The position numbers and the translations under genes are program-made. The notes under the pieces were generated by a model. The model was not told the DNA's origin, searched no databases, and saw only the letters and a program-made list of their open reading frames with translations. From positions 10,629,306-10,693,305 of the forward strand of contig NC_079219.1 of assembly GCF_029633865.1 (NCBI RefSeq): a DNA stretch of 64,000 nt, written 5' to 3'. Source of the DNA: Lampris incognitus (lineage: Eukaryota > Chordata > Actinopteri > Lampriformes > Lampridae). Below, one piece after another: positions 1 through 13,048 of the stretch; the stretch's first letter is position 1, and each line of letters begins with the position of its first letter.

Positions 1-412
1 GTCTGTACTTTTTAGGTTTTTTTCCACAATAGAAAAATGTATAATTTCCAACAAATGTAGATTCAGCTTAAGATTTGAAGACAAAGATTTTTCAGTCAGT
101 GAGCTGAACTTTAGTGGGCAGCTTTAAGTGGCAATAACTCAAGAAGACTGAAATCTCATATATGTATTTTCTCCACGGATTACCTCCCCACTTCATCTGC
201 TAATACTGTGACATTTTTAATCTTTAAGGGGAAAAAAAAGTCCAGAGCTCTTCATATGCTGTTGACTACAGACGTTATTTCAGTAATACATTTATACCAC
301 ACTGATGTTTTCCACCGAGACAGAGCTGAAAGAATCCACGACGGAAATTAATGTTGGGCTGGCTGAGAAATAAATGTCATTATTGGAACATTCAGTTTGG
401 GATCATGCTTAA
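1..412. other. dcst2 intron, nothing recognised
   Basis: AT-rich sequence with no exon with good splice sites and no repeat that I recognise. Confidence 0.4.
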
Positions 413-1020
413 CATTCAATTCAATTCAATTCAATTTTATTGTCATTAAAAACAATGTGCAGGCATATGTTAAAAATGAAATGAGGGCTGTGGCTTCACC
501 AATCAGTGCAAGACAGACACAGACAAACACAGCAAACACAATATAAGATATACACACATGAAGACCAAAGCTAAAAATAAGTTAAAAGACAGCTGGAGTA
601 CAAAATATTTAAAAATATCTACAGACATTCAGTGGGTGGCCAGGTTCAGGTGGGCAACAGCTTGTGGAAAGAAGCTGTTTTTGAGCCTGGTAGTGTGGGC
701 TCTGGGGCTCCTGTAGCGCCTCCCAGAGCACAGGGGGGAGAACAGTCCATGGTTGGGGTGGGTGGGCTCTCTGCTGATGCTCAGACCCCTTCGAAGGCAG
801 CGTTTGTGATAAATGTCTTTTATGGCTGGGAGCTGGGTACCGGTGATATGCTGGGCCGCCTTGACGACCCGCTGCAGAGCTTTCTGGTCTACTGAGGTGC
901 AGTTGCCGTACCGCACTGAGATGCAGATGGTCAGGATGCTCTCTGTGGTGCAGTGGTAGAAGTTGGTGAGAATTTGGGGGGGTAGACGGGCACTCCTCAG
1001 CCTCCTCAGGAAATGCAGTT
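413..1020 (-). mobile_element. Rex1-type LINE, 3' fragment
   Basis: On the minus strand, 629-916 encodes a stretch (CTSVDQKALQRVVKAAQHIT, TGTQLP, ..RRYRS) typical of the C-terminus of Rex1/Babar reverse transcriptase ORFs. The same segment is found at 24152-24421. The short TCAAT repeat at 413-438 is the 3' tail, so the copy is 5'-truncated and antisense to dcst2. Confidence 0.75.
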
Positions 1021-1117
1021 ATAACATGAAGTTATAACTATCATTATCTAATTTATAAACCATGTAAAACACTGAATACTCTCCCAACAATTATCTTTAA
1101 CCTCTGACCCCGTGTAG

Positions 1118-1312
1118 CTCGCACTCTGAGGAACGTCATTCACTTTCTGGTCGACATTGGTGATGTGTGCAACGCCAAGCTGGGCACGCCGCACCGGAAG
1201 TGCACTGCAGTTTTTGATGAGGCCAGGGAGGACTGCACCGAGCTCCTGGGGATTTTCAACTTCCTGTGTGACATTGTGGAGGGATTCCGCCCCCTCTGTG
1301 GTCTGGCTCGTG
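1118..1312 (+). CDS. dcst2: dcst2 exon a (first exon in window)
   Basis: Acceptor ...gtgtag before 1118, donor gttggt at 1313 (phase 1). Encodes [18 protein letters not shown] and a Cys-rich stretch ending CGLAR. Conserved cysteines of the extracellular DC-STAMP family region are visible. Confidence 0.88.
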
Positions 1313-1585
1313 GTTGGTTGACATTTTCGGTTTCATGCAGTAGCCAGACAGCACCTGTAGTACTACACCCTGTCCAGTAGGTGACCACCCTTAGTGGCCC
1401 AGCAGAGCTAAACGTAATGAATCGGTGTAGATGTAATAACATGTCCATCCATCCATCAGCCCATCCAACCTTCATCTATACTCACATCAACTAATTAAGA
1501 GTTGCAGGAGGTTGAAGACTATCAGGCAGAGACACCCTTGACAGATCACCACTGCGAGGATAATACAAGACAACACACACACACC

Positions 1586-1625
<40 letters not shown>

Positions 1626-2808
1626 GTTCACACCTATGGACAGTTTAGAGACAACTTAGTGTGTTCTGTGTCCTTTTGGATCAGAACCACAGCAGAATCC
1701 TTGGGTCCGTGGTGTGTGTGTGGTTAATCTCATGTTCCATTTTTTTCCCCTCTTCTTCCAGTTGTCCAGCTCTTCTGTGTCATCCCCTCCTACATCGCCT
1801 CACACCTCAGAAAACGACTGGCTGCTCGTAAGTATGCGTCACCATCTCTCTGTATCGCCATGTCATCATGTCTCCGTGGCATTATGTAAACATGTCGCCA
1901 TGTCACCGTCTCGCCAAACCAACATGATGTCATATCATGATGTCTGTCTCTTGTCATTATGTCAACATATCATCTCATCAGATCACCATGCCGCCATAAA
2001 ATTATATCGCTGTGTCATTATGTCAACATGTTACCATGACATCAAATCACTGTATCTCTGTTATGTCAACATGTCAACATGACACGATGTCATCATGACA
2101 GCAGGTCAACATGTCACCATGACAGCGGACTGTATATGTGACATTATCAGCACATGATTGTTGTTAGCCCTGCCACACAATATTCTACATGTCTGTCCGT
2201 CTCTATAGCAACAGTTGCAGCATTTGAGCGCATGAAGCAAGAGTTTGAGTTCAACATCTCTGCTTCGATGACCTTTGACCTGGATGTGAACAGCAGCCGC
2301 TCTCTGCAACAGGCCTCCCAGGAGATCATGGAGGAGGTTTCGTCTGAGCTGGGGAGGTTCCAGGCGCTAAGGACACCGCTGGCCTGGGGAAGCCTGCTGC
2401 TCCTGGCCGTCTCCTTCCTACAGTGAGTCCCTTCTACTACAGAGAACCGAGGCACAGTTTATAACCCCCCCCCCCAACACATCCTGCACAGAAACACTAC
2501 AAGTACTAAAATACTAACACAATGTATATTGTGTTAGTATTTTATATACTATAATATATAATATAAAGTCTCCAAGTCGCTCAGCTTTTGCTTCATGCTG
2601 TAAATGTTCGTTGCTTCTTGTGTGCGTATGTGTTGCAGAGCCCTGCGGTACAGGCGGCGGTATCTCTCTCAGGATGACTTTGACAACATTTACCTCAGCG
2701 AAGAGTTTGTGAATTTGGATCAGCGCCGAGCTGCAGAGCATCAGGACACCGTTCTTCCTCTCACCCGCCGAGAAACATCAACCTACATAAGCCCACGTCA
2801 GTAAACCA

Positions 2809-2845
<37 letters not shown>

Positions 2846-5800
2846 ACTACATTCTAAAACGTTTTGGATTTAGTGTTGCATTATGGGTTTAGATTTGTCT
2901 CAAAACAAACATTAAGATCTAAATTTAAACTTTATGGTTTTATGGTTTTACAGATCAAACTGCAGTTTATTTGTCTTTAACTGATCTGGTTTCTCCTGAG
3001 GATACAGTTCGGAAGTCCCTGATGTAAAATATTAGACCTGCTTTGTTTCTCTGTGATGAGGGGAAGACTATAAGCAGGATGCTTTCCTCTGGCTGATGGA
3101 TGGGTCGTCATAAGCAACAGACCCACAAAACGTTTCCATAATGAAAGGGTGGATGCTGTGGCGACTGTGGTCTCATCAGATGCCATTTCTCTGCTGTCAG
3201 GAATTAAACAGGATTCCCAGGGACGGTCAGTTAGACCAGTTAAACCGTTTAGAGCCGCTCATCTCTTCTCTGTCATACAGTGTCGCCCACCCTTACACCA
3301 GGCGAGCGGCGGACGGCGGCTCTCAGCGCCATCACTGTGCTCAGACACATGACCCTGGGTGGCCTGTTGGTGGCACAGGATCTGCTGGTCTTCTGGATGC
3401 TGGAGCTCGTGTACCAACAAGTGCAGGGAGGTCTCATTGCCCGGGGTGAGTAAGACACACATGAACTCGTCTGATAAAAAGCCAAACATCCATCTATCCA
3501 TCTATCTATCTATCTATCTATCTACCATGCATCCACTTGTATATCAGCAAGAAAGTGACATAAGTCTGTTTCAGAACGACATGAGTCCTGTTAAGAATCC
3601 ATCAATGGATGAAGGTAGAGTTGGGAGAGGAAAGTTTTTAGGTCTCTCTTGGAAGAAATAAGTGAGTCAGTATCTCTAATGAAGGACGGAAGTTCATTCC
3701 ATCCATTTTGAGTCCACGTTAGAGAAATATCTTGGCATAGAGCTCAGCCCTTTTGGAGCAGGTATACAAAGTGATTTACCTGAGGTAGAATGCAGTGGCG
3801 GCTGGTGCTAAAAAAACTTTTTTTGGGGGGGGGGCGCAATTTACCTTGGTGCCGCACACCTGACAGCTGCTTTAATGTCCACACAGTCACAGAGTTATTA
3901 AGAACGACAATGTAGCCTATAGATTTTATCAGTGTTCGTAGACGGTGGATGATTGCCAGTTGAGATGAGGCGTTGTGGTGGGTGTGAACATGATTGACAG
4001 TCATGAGAATTGTCCAATCACATTAGATCAAAAAACATTAAAACAATACCAATTTGCTGCCAATAAAAGTGGGAGTGTCTGGGGTGCACAGAACTGCGCC
4101 CCATGGAAAATCTGAAGAAACCAATCAGACAGCAGCCTCAGGTCGCCTGCTCACCAAAAGTTTGAGGGCTTATATAAGGTATGGTTTGGCCGGCGCCCCT
4201 CACCCAGGAAGTATATGTATTCAGACAGAAATCAACCAAACAACATGTGGAACCAATATTCCATGGCTGCTGACAGGCGCTCACAGACTGAAAGACACTT
4301 TTATTTCATAATTATTTGCATTATACAGCTAAATTGTATTCAACATGTTGAAGTAGATTTTCATCTCTTGATATTTGAAGGGGGCGGTGCTCTAGCGCCC
4401 TCTACTGGCTAGCCGCCACTGGTAGAATGATGTTTAGTCAAGTGTTTGTTGTGGAACTTTTAATCGCTGCTGGTTTAAACGGTTGCAGACCAGTTGACAG
4501 CTCAACTGACATGATATTATCTGGTGAAAAAAAAGTTAATTTACTGCTCATACTGCATCATTGTTACTAGAAAAACACTCTTCATATATAACCTAAAAAA
4601 CTCTACAATAATCTATAAGAAAACAATAAAATGTTAACATGTAATCTACCTTTAATTTAATCTACCTTTACATGTAATCTACCTAAAATGTTCACTTCAG
4701 TGAAGGCATAAAGTGAGATTCTGTCTCTGAATCTTTGTTTTTCTGCCGTCTCTCTGTCTGTCTCTACGTTCTCTCTTTGCTGTCTCTCTCTCTCTGTCTG
4801 TTTCTCCCATCCAGCCCCTGTCATAGTGGAAGTGCAGGTGAATGGCAGCGGTTATGCATCAGACATTTTGAAGGACGTTGTGTCTTCCTTTAACATCCTG
4901 CAGAGTGGAAACATCACCATCCTCAGTAAGAAATGTCTCCTGGAGCCCTCGGAGCCAAACTACACAGGATATGTCATCATAGGTAGGGGTATAGACAGGA
5001 TGTGATGTCATCAGTATGAGACACCAGGGGATATGTTATTATAGGTACAGAACATTTAAGAGTCAAAAGAACACTAATAACTCGATGACTGACTCTAGAA
5101 ACAGTCATGATAGCACCGTTACCTACAATTTTTGATTTAATGGTGTGTATGAACATCTTAGTCAGGTCTTGAATCAGATATTTGTACGATAAAAAGTACT
5201 TTAACCCGAGAGCTTAAACAGACCATTATAAGATTCCTCATGAACACAGGAATTAAAGAAATAAAATCGGCATGGCCGCATCATGGATTAAAATTAAACC
5301 TTTAAAATACTGACAGGAGGCTTATACAGGACCCTCCACCTGCCTTTAGGGGTGCAGTCTGAAGCAAAAACCTCAGTCCACGGGTGCCGGGTGGCATGGC
5401 GGTCTATTCCGTTGCCTAGCAACACGGGGATCGGCGGTTCCAATTACCTCCGTGTTACCTCCGGCTTGGTCAGGCATCCCTACAGACACGGTTGGCCATG
5501 TCTGCGGGTGGGAAGCCGGATGTGGGTATGTGTCCTGGTCGCTGCACTAGCACCTCCTCTGGTCAGTCAGGGCGCCTGTTCAGGGGGAGGGGGAACTGGG
5601 GGCAGCACCATGTATAGAGAGAGTCTGGCCAACTGGCTACACAGGTGCCATATTGCCTACCAACTGGTAGGTAGCCCCATGCATGTGCTATTCATTTTCC
5701 GTGAAATTTGGTGTAGGGACTTGTATATGAACCTTGCTTTGGACATGTTCCAATATTTCTGATATTCAAACAGTATCAGTAGAACCTGATTGGTCAAGCT

Positions 5801-8800
5801 TCATAGACCCATGACTTTAACAAATGTTGATGGATTATATAAAACTGGTTTAGTGAGGCCCTTTAAGAACAAAAAAAAATCATTTTCATTGTAATCCATA
5901 AGTAATTCATGTTTCTGTTTAAGAAATAAAGAGTAAGCGATGTCAAGGAAATGAAATAGCTCTGGCTAGCTTTCGGATTTGATTGTTGACAGAATACAAC
6001 CAACAGCGTCTCATGGGTCCCACCCAGTTTGTGGATTGCATGTGGGCTGTGGAGTGGGTTACTGTGTGTTTTGAAGGTTGGGTGTGAACTGCTTATCAGC
6101 TCACACCCCACCATCAAAGGTAGATTACATAATCAGTCAGGCCAGTCGAGCCCAACAGCTCAGTCACACTTTCTACCACGTATCAGTCATACAGCACATG
6201 CCATTGTGGAAATAAGAGATTATGGCATTTTCTGTACACAGTTTAAGATTTAATGATGCACAATGTATTTTGCATCATTCCATGTTATGAAGAATACCAG
6301 AAATTATGTATATTGTATCACTGAGTACGAAAGGGTATCATTAATTTTGAATTTTCCAACATTCAGTCAAGTATTCAGAGTATCAAAAATTGTGTATTTT
6401 GCGTCACTCACTATCAATAGAGTACCAGAAATTATGTCTTTTCCATCATTCAATACCAGTACACACCAGAAATTACAGTGCCTCTCAAAAGTATTTATGC
6501 AGTGGTATGCAAGTCTTAAAAATGCCAATGACAGCCTCAGAAAAGCTCAAAATCCTTTCTGAATAATGTCAAAATTTTGTCTAAATTCTTTAATCTAATA
6601 AAGTCATGTTCCTGTAAATCGGGGGTCACAGATCAAGTGCAGTAATAGAAATCATGTGACCAGCTCAATGAGATAACCGCCCAAAAGTCGCCTCACTTTT
6701 GACTACTGTTAAATAAGAATTTAACATGACTATTGTGTCTGTCACCTTATTAACTGGTCACATGGCAAAATTAGGCTCACAGCTTACCCTGTTCTGTGGT
6801 GGTAATGTACCATGAATGGATCACTCTGTTAATTTCTATTACTATACTTTGACCCCAATTTAGAGGAAACAAGAATTTATTAGATTAAAAATTTAGACAA
6901 CATATTGAAGCTCTTGAGAAAGGGGTTTGGCCTTTTAAGGCCACACCACTGCGTAAATAATTTTGAGAGGCACTTTTTGTGTATTTTACATCATTCAGTA
7001 CCAGTACTTAGGGTTTCAGAAATTATGGATTTTCCATCAATTCAATCCCAGTTTCAAAGAACCAGAAATTTGTTTATCATTAGGTACCAGTAGTCAGAGC
7101 AGGTGGTTTAACACCAGATCAGGTGCAGAGGCTATGGTACTAACATGTTTCACTTCTTCAGTCCATGATGAAGGTGATGAGATCAGGACGAAACCCACCA
7201 GCAGTCATAACACAGTCGCAGGCACTGAGCAGGGGCCTCTGCTGCATACATATAAATTTCAACCCAAAGAATTTACTCCACAGACTTTAGACTTTACCCA
7301 CTACACTACTGGTGTGGTGGGTAGATTGGTGATCAGTACCAGTATTACATATTTTGCAACGTTCAGTAGGCTACTAGTGAATGATAATGAGCAATAATAT
7401 CAGGGACTCTTGAGAAATATTAGGTCTACCTGTTTTGAGGTTTAGCCAGTGCAGCGTCAGTTCTGTATCGGGAGTTTTGTCTAGTTTATCTCAGCACTAC
7501 CCACACACTGCCTCGGCTCAGGCCTGTCACTCAGTCCACCCCATATGACAATCTGACACTGTTTACATTTGTCTGACTTCTGTCAACGGTTACACATAGC
7601 TTGGACGTGCTATACAACTGATTTCCACACATCAGTACCTTACAGACTCTCGGGTTGCTCTAGGGAAGTTAGTTTATCGAAAAATCGTGAACACTGAAAT
7701 TAACTCACCGAGCACAAGTAGGAATAAGCTGAGGGGGACCAGCCCAGCCTGCCAATCTTCACGGCCCAAACTGCCATCCTCTGTGCATCCTGTGGATATC
7801 GATGCATCATACGGCCTCGTCCCGGCCGCACGGAACAGCCCCAAGCCGCACAACACACCATTTCTCCTTCAACTGCTGCAAATCGGCGGGGAATGGGCCG
7901 GAAACGCAGGAAAAATCATTGAAACGTCATGATGACAGAGCCAGCCGTTGGTAGGCAACATGGCGCCCGTCGAGCACGTGACAGGCTCTCAGCCAATCAC
8001 AGCGCGTGTTGCAAAGCTCCAGGCCCGGCGTGAGGCAATCAAGCGCTCAGGGAAAAACAACGAAAGCGCCCCCCCCCCCCCCCGTGTGGACTTCACGAAA
8101 CACATGTGATAAAACGCCTCTCACATTACTGCCAGCAACTTAAAACCAGTACGCTGTTAACACCAACATTAAATGTAGGTTATAACAACGTTACCGACCA
8201 CACACAACGACGGCAGATAAGCAGGTTACAGAACGAACGAGGCACGTGCGCTGTACGGCTCCTAGGCGCGCGCTGCGCACTGGTCGCAAGTCAGTGGCAC
8301 GCGCTGCCATGCATATCACTCTGCATATCATGGAAACACGACGTTTAAGTATCCCTGCGGTTCTAAAGACCTGCCTTAAATTAACACCGTAGTTATTTGC
8401 GAAATTAAATACACACACAGCCCCCCCACCCCCTTCATTTCAAAATAAACCCGTTATAATGACCACTGTCAGCTGTAACGCGTCTTTTCAGAGCGTCGCT
8501 GGTTGTTAAACAACTCCCATATTTTCATATTATTTCATTTTATTTGGCTCTTGTATCTTTTCAACAACATTTCATATTCATTTCGCCATTGAAATGATGT
8601 CGCATAACACAGTGACACACACTTAGGCCTAAGCCTATCCCGTGCATTATCGAGTAATCGGTTGACTCACCCCCTTATAAACGGATCTTCCTTATTTGGC
8701 TGCAGCAAACTCTTAAGTTATCTTGGAGTAAAATCCAATTTGCGAGATATTTGGCGCTCAATTGCAATTTCGGCCAGTCCATTCAGACGGTCTTGAGACA

Positions 8801-11800
8801 TAATTGATCGCAAGTAAGTTTCCATCATGAGTTCTACGCTGCAGGCGGTGCCTGCTCCATTTTGCTATCCCCGGTGACGTCAGCGGAGGACTCGCCGCCG
8901 GCGCCACCCAGAAAAAAACGCTGTTAATTTTGGATTCGCTTCCAGGGCTTTTCGAGTGTACGGCGTCTATTTTGCGCCCCACTTAATTTCGACGACCGTT
9001 TCATTTTTGTGGTTTCGTGTTCCGTGTTAGCTAGCTTATGAACACACAGACAGCATGCTAGCAGGGCAGAGGCTAGTTCCCATCGATGCAGAAAACGGAA
9101 ATGGAGCAGAGAACGGTCAACTGAGCATGCGCGAAATGCCTCTACCACGCCTCCACACGCCCCGCGTAGCATCCAGGCGCTAGGATTCTAGGAAGATCCA
9201 CCCCTACTTTAAGTCTGATTAGCTAACTTTAACCCTAACCCCGCCCTAACCCTAACCTTAACCTACCCAAACAACGGAGGCAACGAGTACTTGCGCATGC
9301 TCAGTTGACTGTTCTCTGCATCGATGGGAACTAGCCTCTACCATGCTAGCAGTAGCACACACCAACGTTTGAGATGGAGAGAGCGCAATGTTTTTTTTCA
9401 GCGGTGGCGCGGCGGCCTTTGGCGCCCCTAGTGGCTTGGCGCCCTGGACAATTGCCCAGTTTGCCCAGCCCTGCAAAGATCAAAGGGTGGCAAGACTCTC
9501 TCTATACACGGCGCTGACTGGGGGGGGGGGGGGGGTAGCGTGATCCTCCCACGCGCTACGTCTCCCTGGTGAAACTCCTCACTGTCAGGTGAAAAGAAGT
9601 GGCTGGCGACTCCACGTGTATCGGAGGAGGCATGTGGTAGTCTGCAGCCCTCTCCGGATCGGCAGAGGTGGTGGAGCAGAGATCGGGACGGCTCGGAAGA
9701 GTGGGGTAATTGGCCGGATACAATTGGGGAGAAAAAGGGGGAAAAACCCCAAAGAATACATAAATAAAATAAAACCCTGACCTGTGCTGCTAAAGATTAC
9801 GTTGAGCAGGGCGTCCGGGTAGCGTAGCGGTCTATTCCGCTGCTACCAACACGGGGATCGACGTTCCGAATCCCCGTGTTACCTCCGGCTTGGTCGGGCG
9901 TCCCTACAAACACAATTGGTTGTGTCTGCGGGTGGGAATGTATATGTCCTGGTCGCTGCACTAGCGCCTCCTCTGGTCGGTCGGGTTGCCTGTTCGGGGG
10001 GGAGGGGGAATAGCGTGATCGGCCCCCCTGGCGAAACTCCTCACTCCCAGGGGAGAATAAGGAGCTGGCGACTCCACATGTATCGGAGGAGGCATATGGT
10101 AGTCTGCAGCCTTCCCCGTATCGGCAGAGGGGGTGAAGCAACGACCGGGACGGCTCGGAGAGTGGGGTAATTGGCCAAATGCAAGTGGGGAGAAAAAAAA
10201 AGGGGGGGGTCAAGTCAAGTTGAGCTTATCCAGTGTTTCCCAATCTAGTCATCAAGGCCCATCTGTTCTGCAAATTTTCATTGTAACCCTGCATACACAG
10301 ACCTGTCTGTACTTACTCAACAATCATATCATATCATAGTACTTAATTGGTCCAGGCGTGCCAACTCTAACATGATTAGATGCGCTGCAGATTAGCTGAG
10401 TAAATACAAGCAGGCTGTGCATGCTGGACTACAATGATAATATGCAGAGCAGGGGAGCCTGGATGAGGAAACACAGGGCTAATCGATCCAGACCAGTATT
10501 TAGTTTACAAAGCATAGATTGTTAGACTGCTTAACTGGAGTGTCTATTGAAACCCCGACACACAAGTCCTCATCTACCTTCAGTTCCGACAGTCATCCTG
10601 GCTGGCGTTCGTTCTCTGGACAGCAGAATTTTTTTGACGAGTGACGAGTTTACGAATGACAAAGAGTCTTTGCTGGCAGTGTTTATCGACTTCAGTGGTG
10701 TGTTGGTTGAAACAGAGTCTATTGTCTTTTGTCTTAGTGACATTCAGTTGTAGATAGTTATCTGTGCACCATTGTGTAAAGTGGAAAATGGAGTGTTGAT
10801 AGGCTGCCACACAGTTGTTATCATCAAGGAGTGCGAGTATGGCAGTGTCATCCAAGTATTTTAAGTATGTGGTGATGAGTGAGGGAGTAATACAGTCACT
10901 GGTGTAGTGGGTATACAGAAAAGGGCTCAGCACACAGCCTTGTGGTGCTCCGGTGTTGATGATGATGATTGAAAATGTTATTGAGCCCACTCTGACTGTT
11001 AGTGGTCTATTGCTGAGGAAGTTGTGTACCCAGTGGATGAGGAGTGGAGAGACGTTGAGCTGCTGGAATTTCCTGAACATCTGATGACGCTGGATGGTAT
11101 TGAAGGTGGAGCTGAAGTCAATGAAGAAGATTCTGGCAAAGTCGCCTGGCAACTCGAGGCATTGGAGGAGGGAGTGAAAGGCATTCCACAGAATTCCTCA
11201 GTCCCCCGTTTGGCCTTATAGGCGAATTGGTGCGGGTCCAGCTGTGGTCTTACGGTAGGGAGTATGACATTCAGCACCAGCTTTTCCAGGCATTTCATCA
11301 TTATGGATGTGGTGCAACTGGCCAGAAGTAGACCAGTTCTGACTGGTGGGGTATCTTGGGGACCGGTATAATGGTTAATGTTTTCTAGGCTTGGTACTGA
11401 GGCAGTCCTGCAGGACTCCCAAAAGATGGAATGAAGGACTGGAGAGAGCTCCATGGTGCAGTCTCTAAGCACCCTTGCCTTGATGCCGTATGGCTCTGAC
11501 GCCTTGCCCAATTTGCAGCAGCTCAGTTGCAAGCGGACATCTTTTAGTGAAGGGTTCCTGGTGAGTTGGCTCCTGCGCGGGTAGAGAGCTCTGAGCAGAT
11601 CTTCACACATCTTCACATAGGATCAGGGTACGGGTTAGCCACATGTCAACATATCAGATGTTGACTTGAGAACATTGGTCCCTTGTAGAAATCAGGAAGT
11701 GTGTATTGTGATGCCATCAGCACAGCAAGAGAGACTCTTCTGTCAGCCTCAAGTTTTCTGACAGGTGGTTTTCTGACGAAGTGATTTTCATTTGTTTATT

Positions 11801-12962
11801 CAGAACCCCATCAGCTGCTACAAAGGTCGCAACTATTCTTCCTGGGGTCCACATGATATAGATGAAAAGGATGAGCCCGGAGCGTTTTATCAGATTTAAA
11901 AAACCCCACTAATGACAAAACCCGGTGTCAGAAAGAATGTGACTAGTCTGTGAAGGTTCTGTGTCACTTGATTGTTTGTGTGTGTTTGTGTGTGTGTGCT
12001 GGCGAATCAGGTTTCCTGTATGGCCTGGCTTTACTCCTGGCTCTGATAGGAGGTTACATCCAGCGCTGCCGGAGGCTGATCTGTGCCACATACTATCCGA
12101 GAAGAGAACAGGTAACACACAGTAACACCAGTAACACACATAACCAGGCGCGCAGCAAGATGTTTTAAGTAGGGGGGCTGCGAACAGTATTGTGGTGAGC
12201 CAGCGTAGAAGAATGAGTCGAGAGGCAGCGATCTCTTTTAAATCGCAACTCCCGCGCCCCATAAGCTGCACGACCCCAGGAGTGCTCTTTTATTCACAGC
12301 GGCCAGAACTGAACAAAGTGACAAGTCCGCCCCCCGCCCCCCCACCCCCATGTCCCAAGTGGCGACATCAGTCCCAGTCACGGTCGTACAGTCAGTTAGT
12401 CAGTAAACGGTCTCCTACCTGGTCTGAGTCGAACCCCCAAAACAACAACACGAGAATAACCACAACATGAACACCACATCATTAAAACGCAATTTTAAAT
12501 CTAACATTAACAGTCCCATCAGCCATTGTGCTTCCCCAGCGCAGAAGCGCCGACAGTCAGAGCCACCGCCTACCCCAGTCCCTACAGTATGACATCATTG
12601 TTTTGTTTGTAAGGTGCGTGCGTAGCAGATTTGGAATGGAGTGTTTACTCACTTTATTATTAAAAAGGCACATTCCACGCAGCCCTAGCCCACTGTTTAA
12701 AATAAAGATATGTTTTATTTATTTTGCATTTGTACGTTAGGAAAAGTTAGGCATACTGTTAGGTCAAAGATGTTACACAGCCACCTGCCACTACTGGGGG
12801 GGGGGGGGGGCTGCACCCACCATTAGGGGGAGCTGCAGCCCCCAACACTCACATACATAAGCTAAGCCTCACACACATACACAATACACACATACACACA
12901 CAAAGGATGACAGTAGTGATCAATGTGTGAACGCGTGTTGTCAGACCGGTAACTATTCAGAG

Positions 12963-13048
<86 letters not shown>

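Noticed and set aside
1140..1475. Minus-strand 111-residue frame at 1.14-1.48 kb
   Set aside because: It is the complement of dcst2 exon a, which has far better support.
3768..3785. Next THAP exon on the minus strand (CAG followed by a VNHF-like reading)
   Set aside because: Spacing would be Cys-x3-His instead of the Cys-x2-His required by the THAP fold, and no AVPTIF-type box follows.
9797..10213. Minus-strand 138-residue frame over 9.8-10.2 kb
   Set aside because: It is the translation of a family A SINE; similar frames appear at every copy of that SINE.
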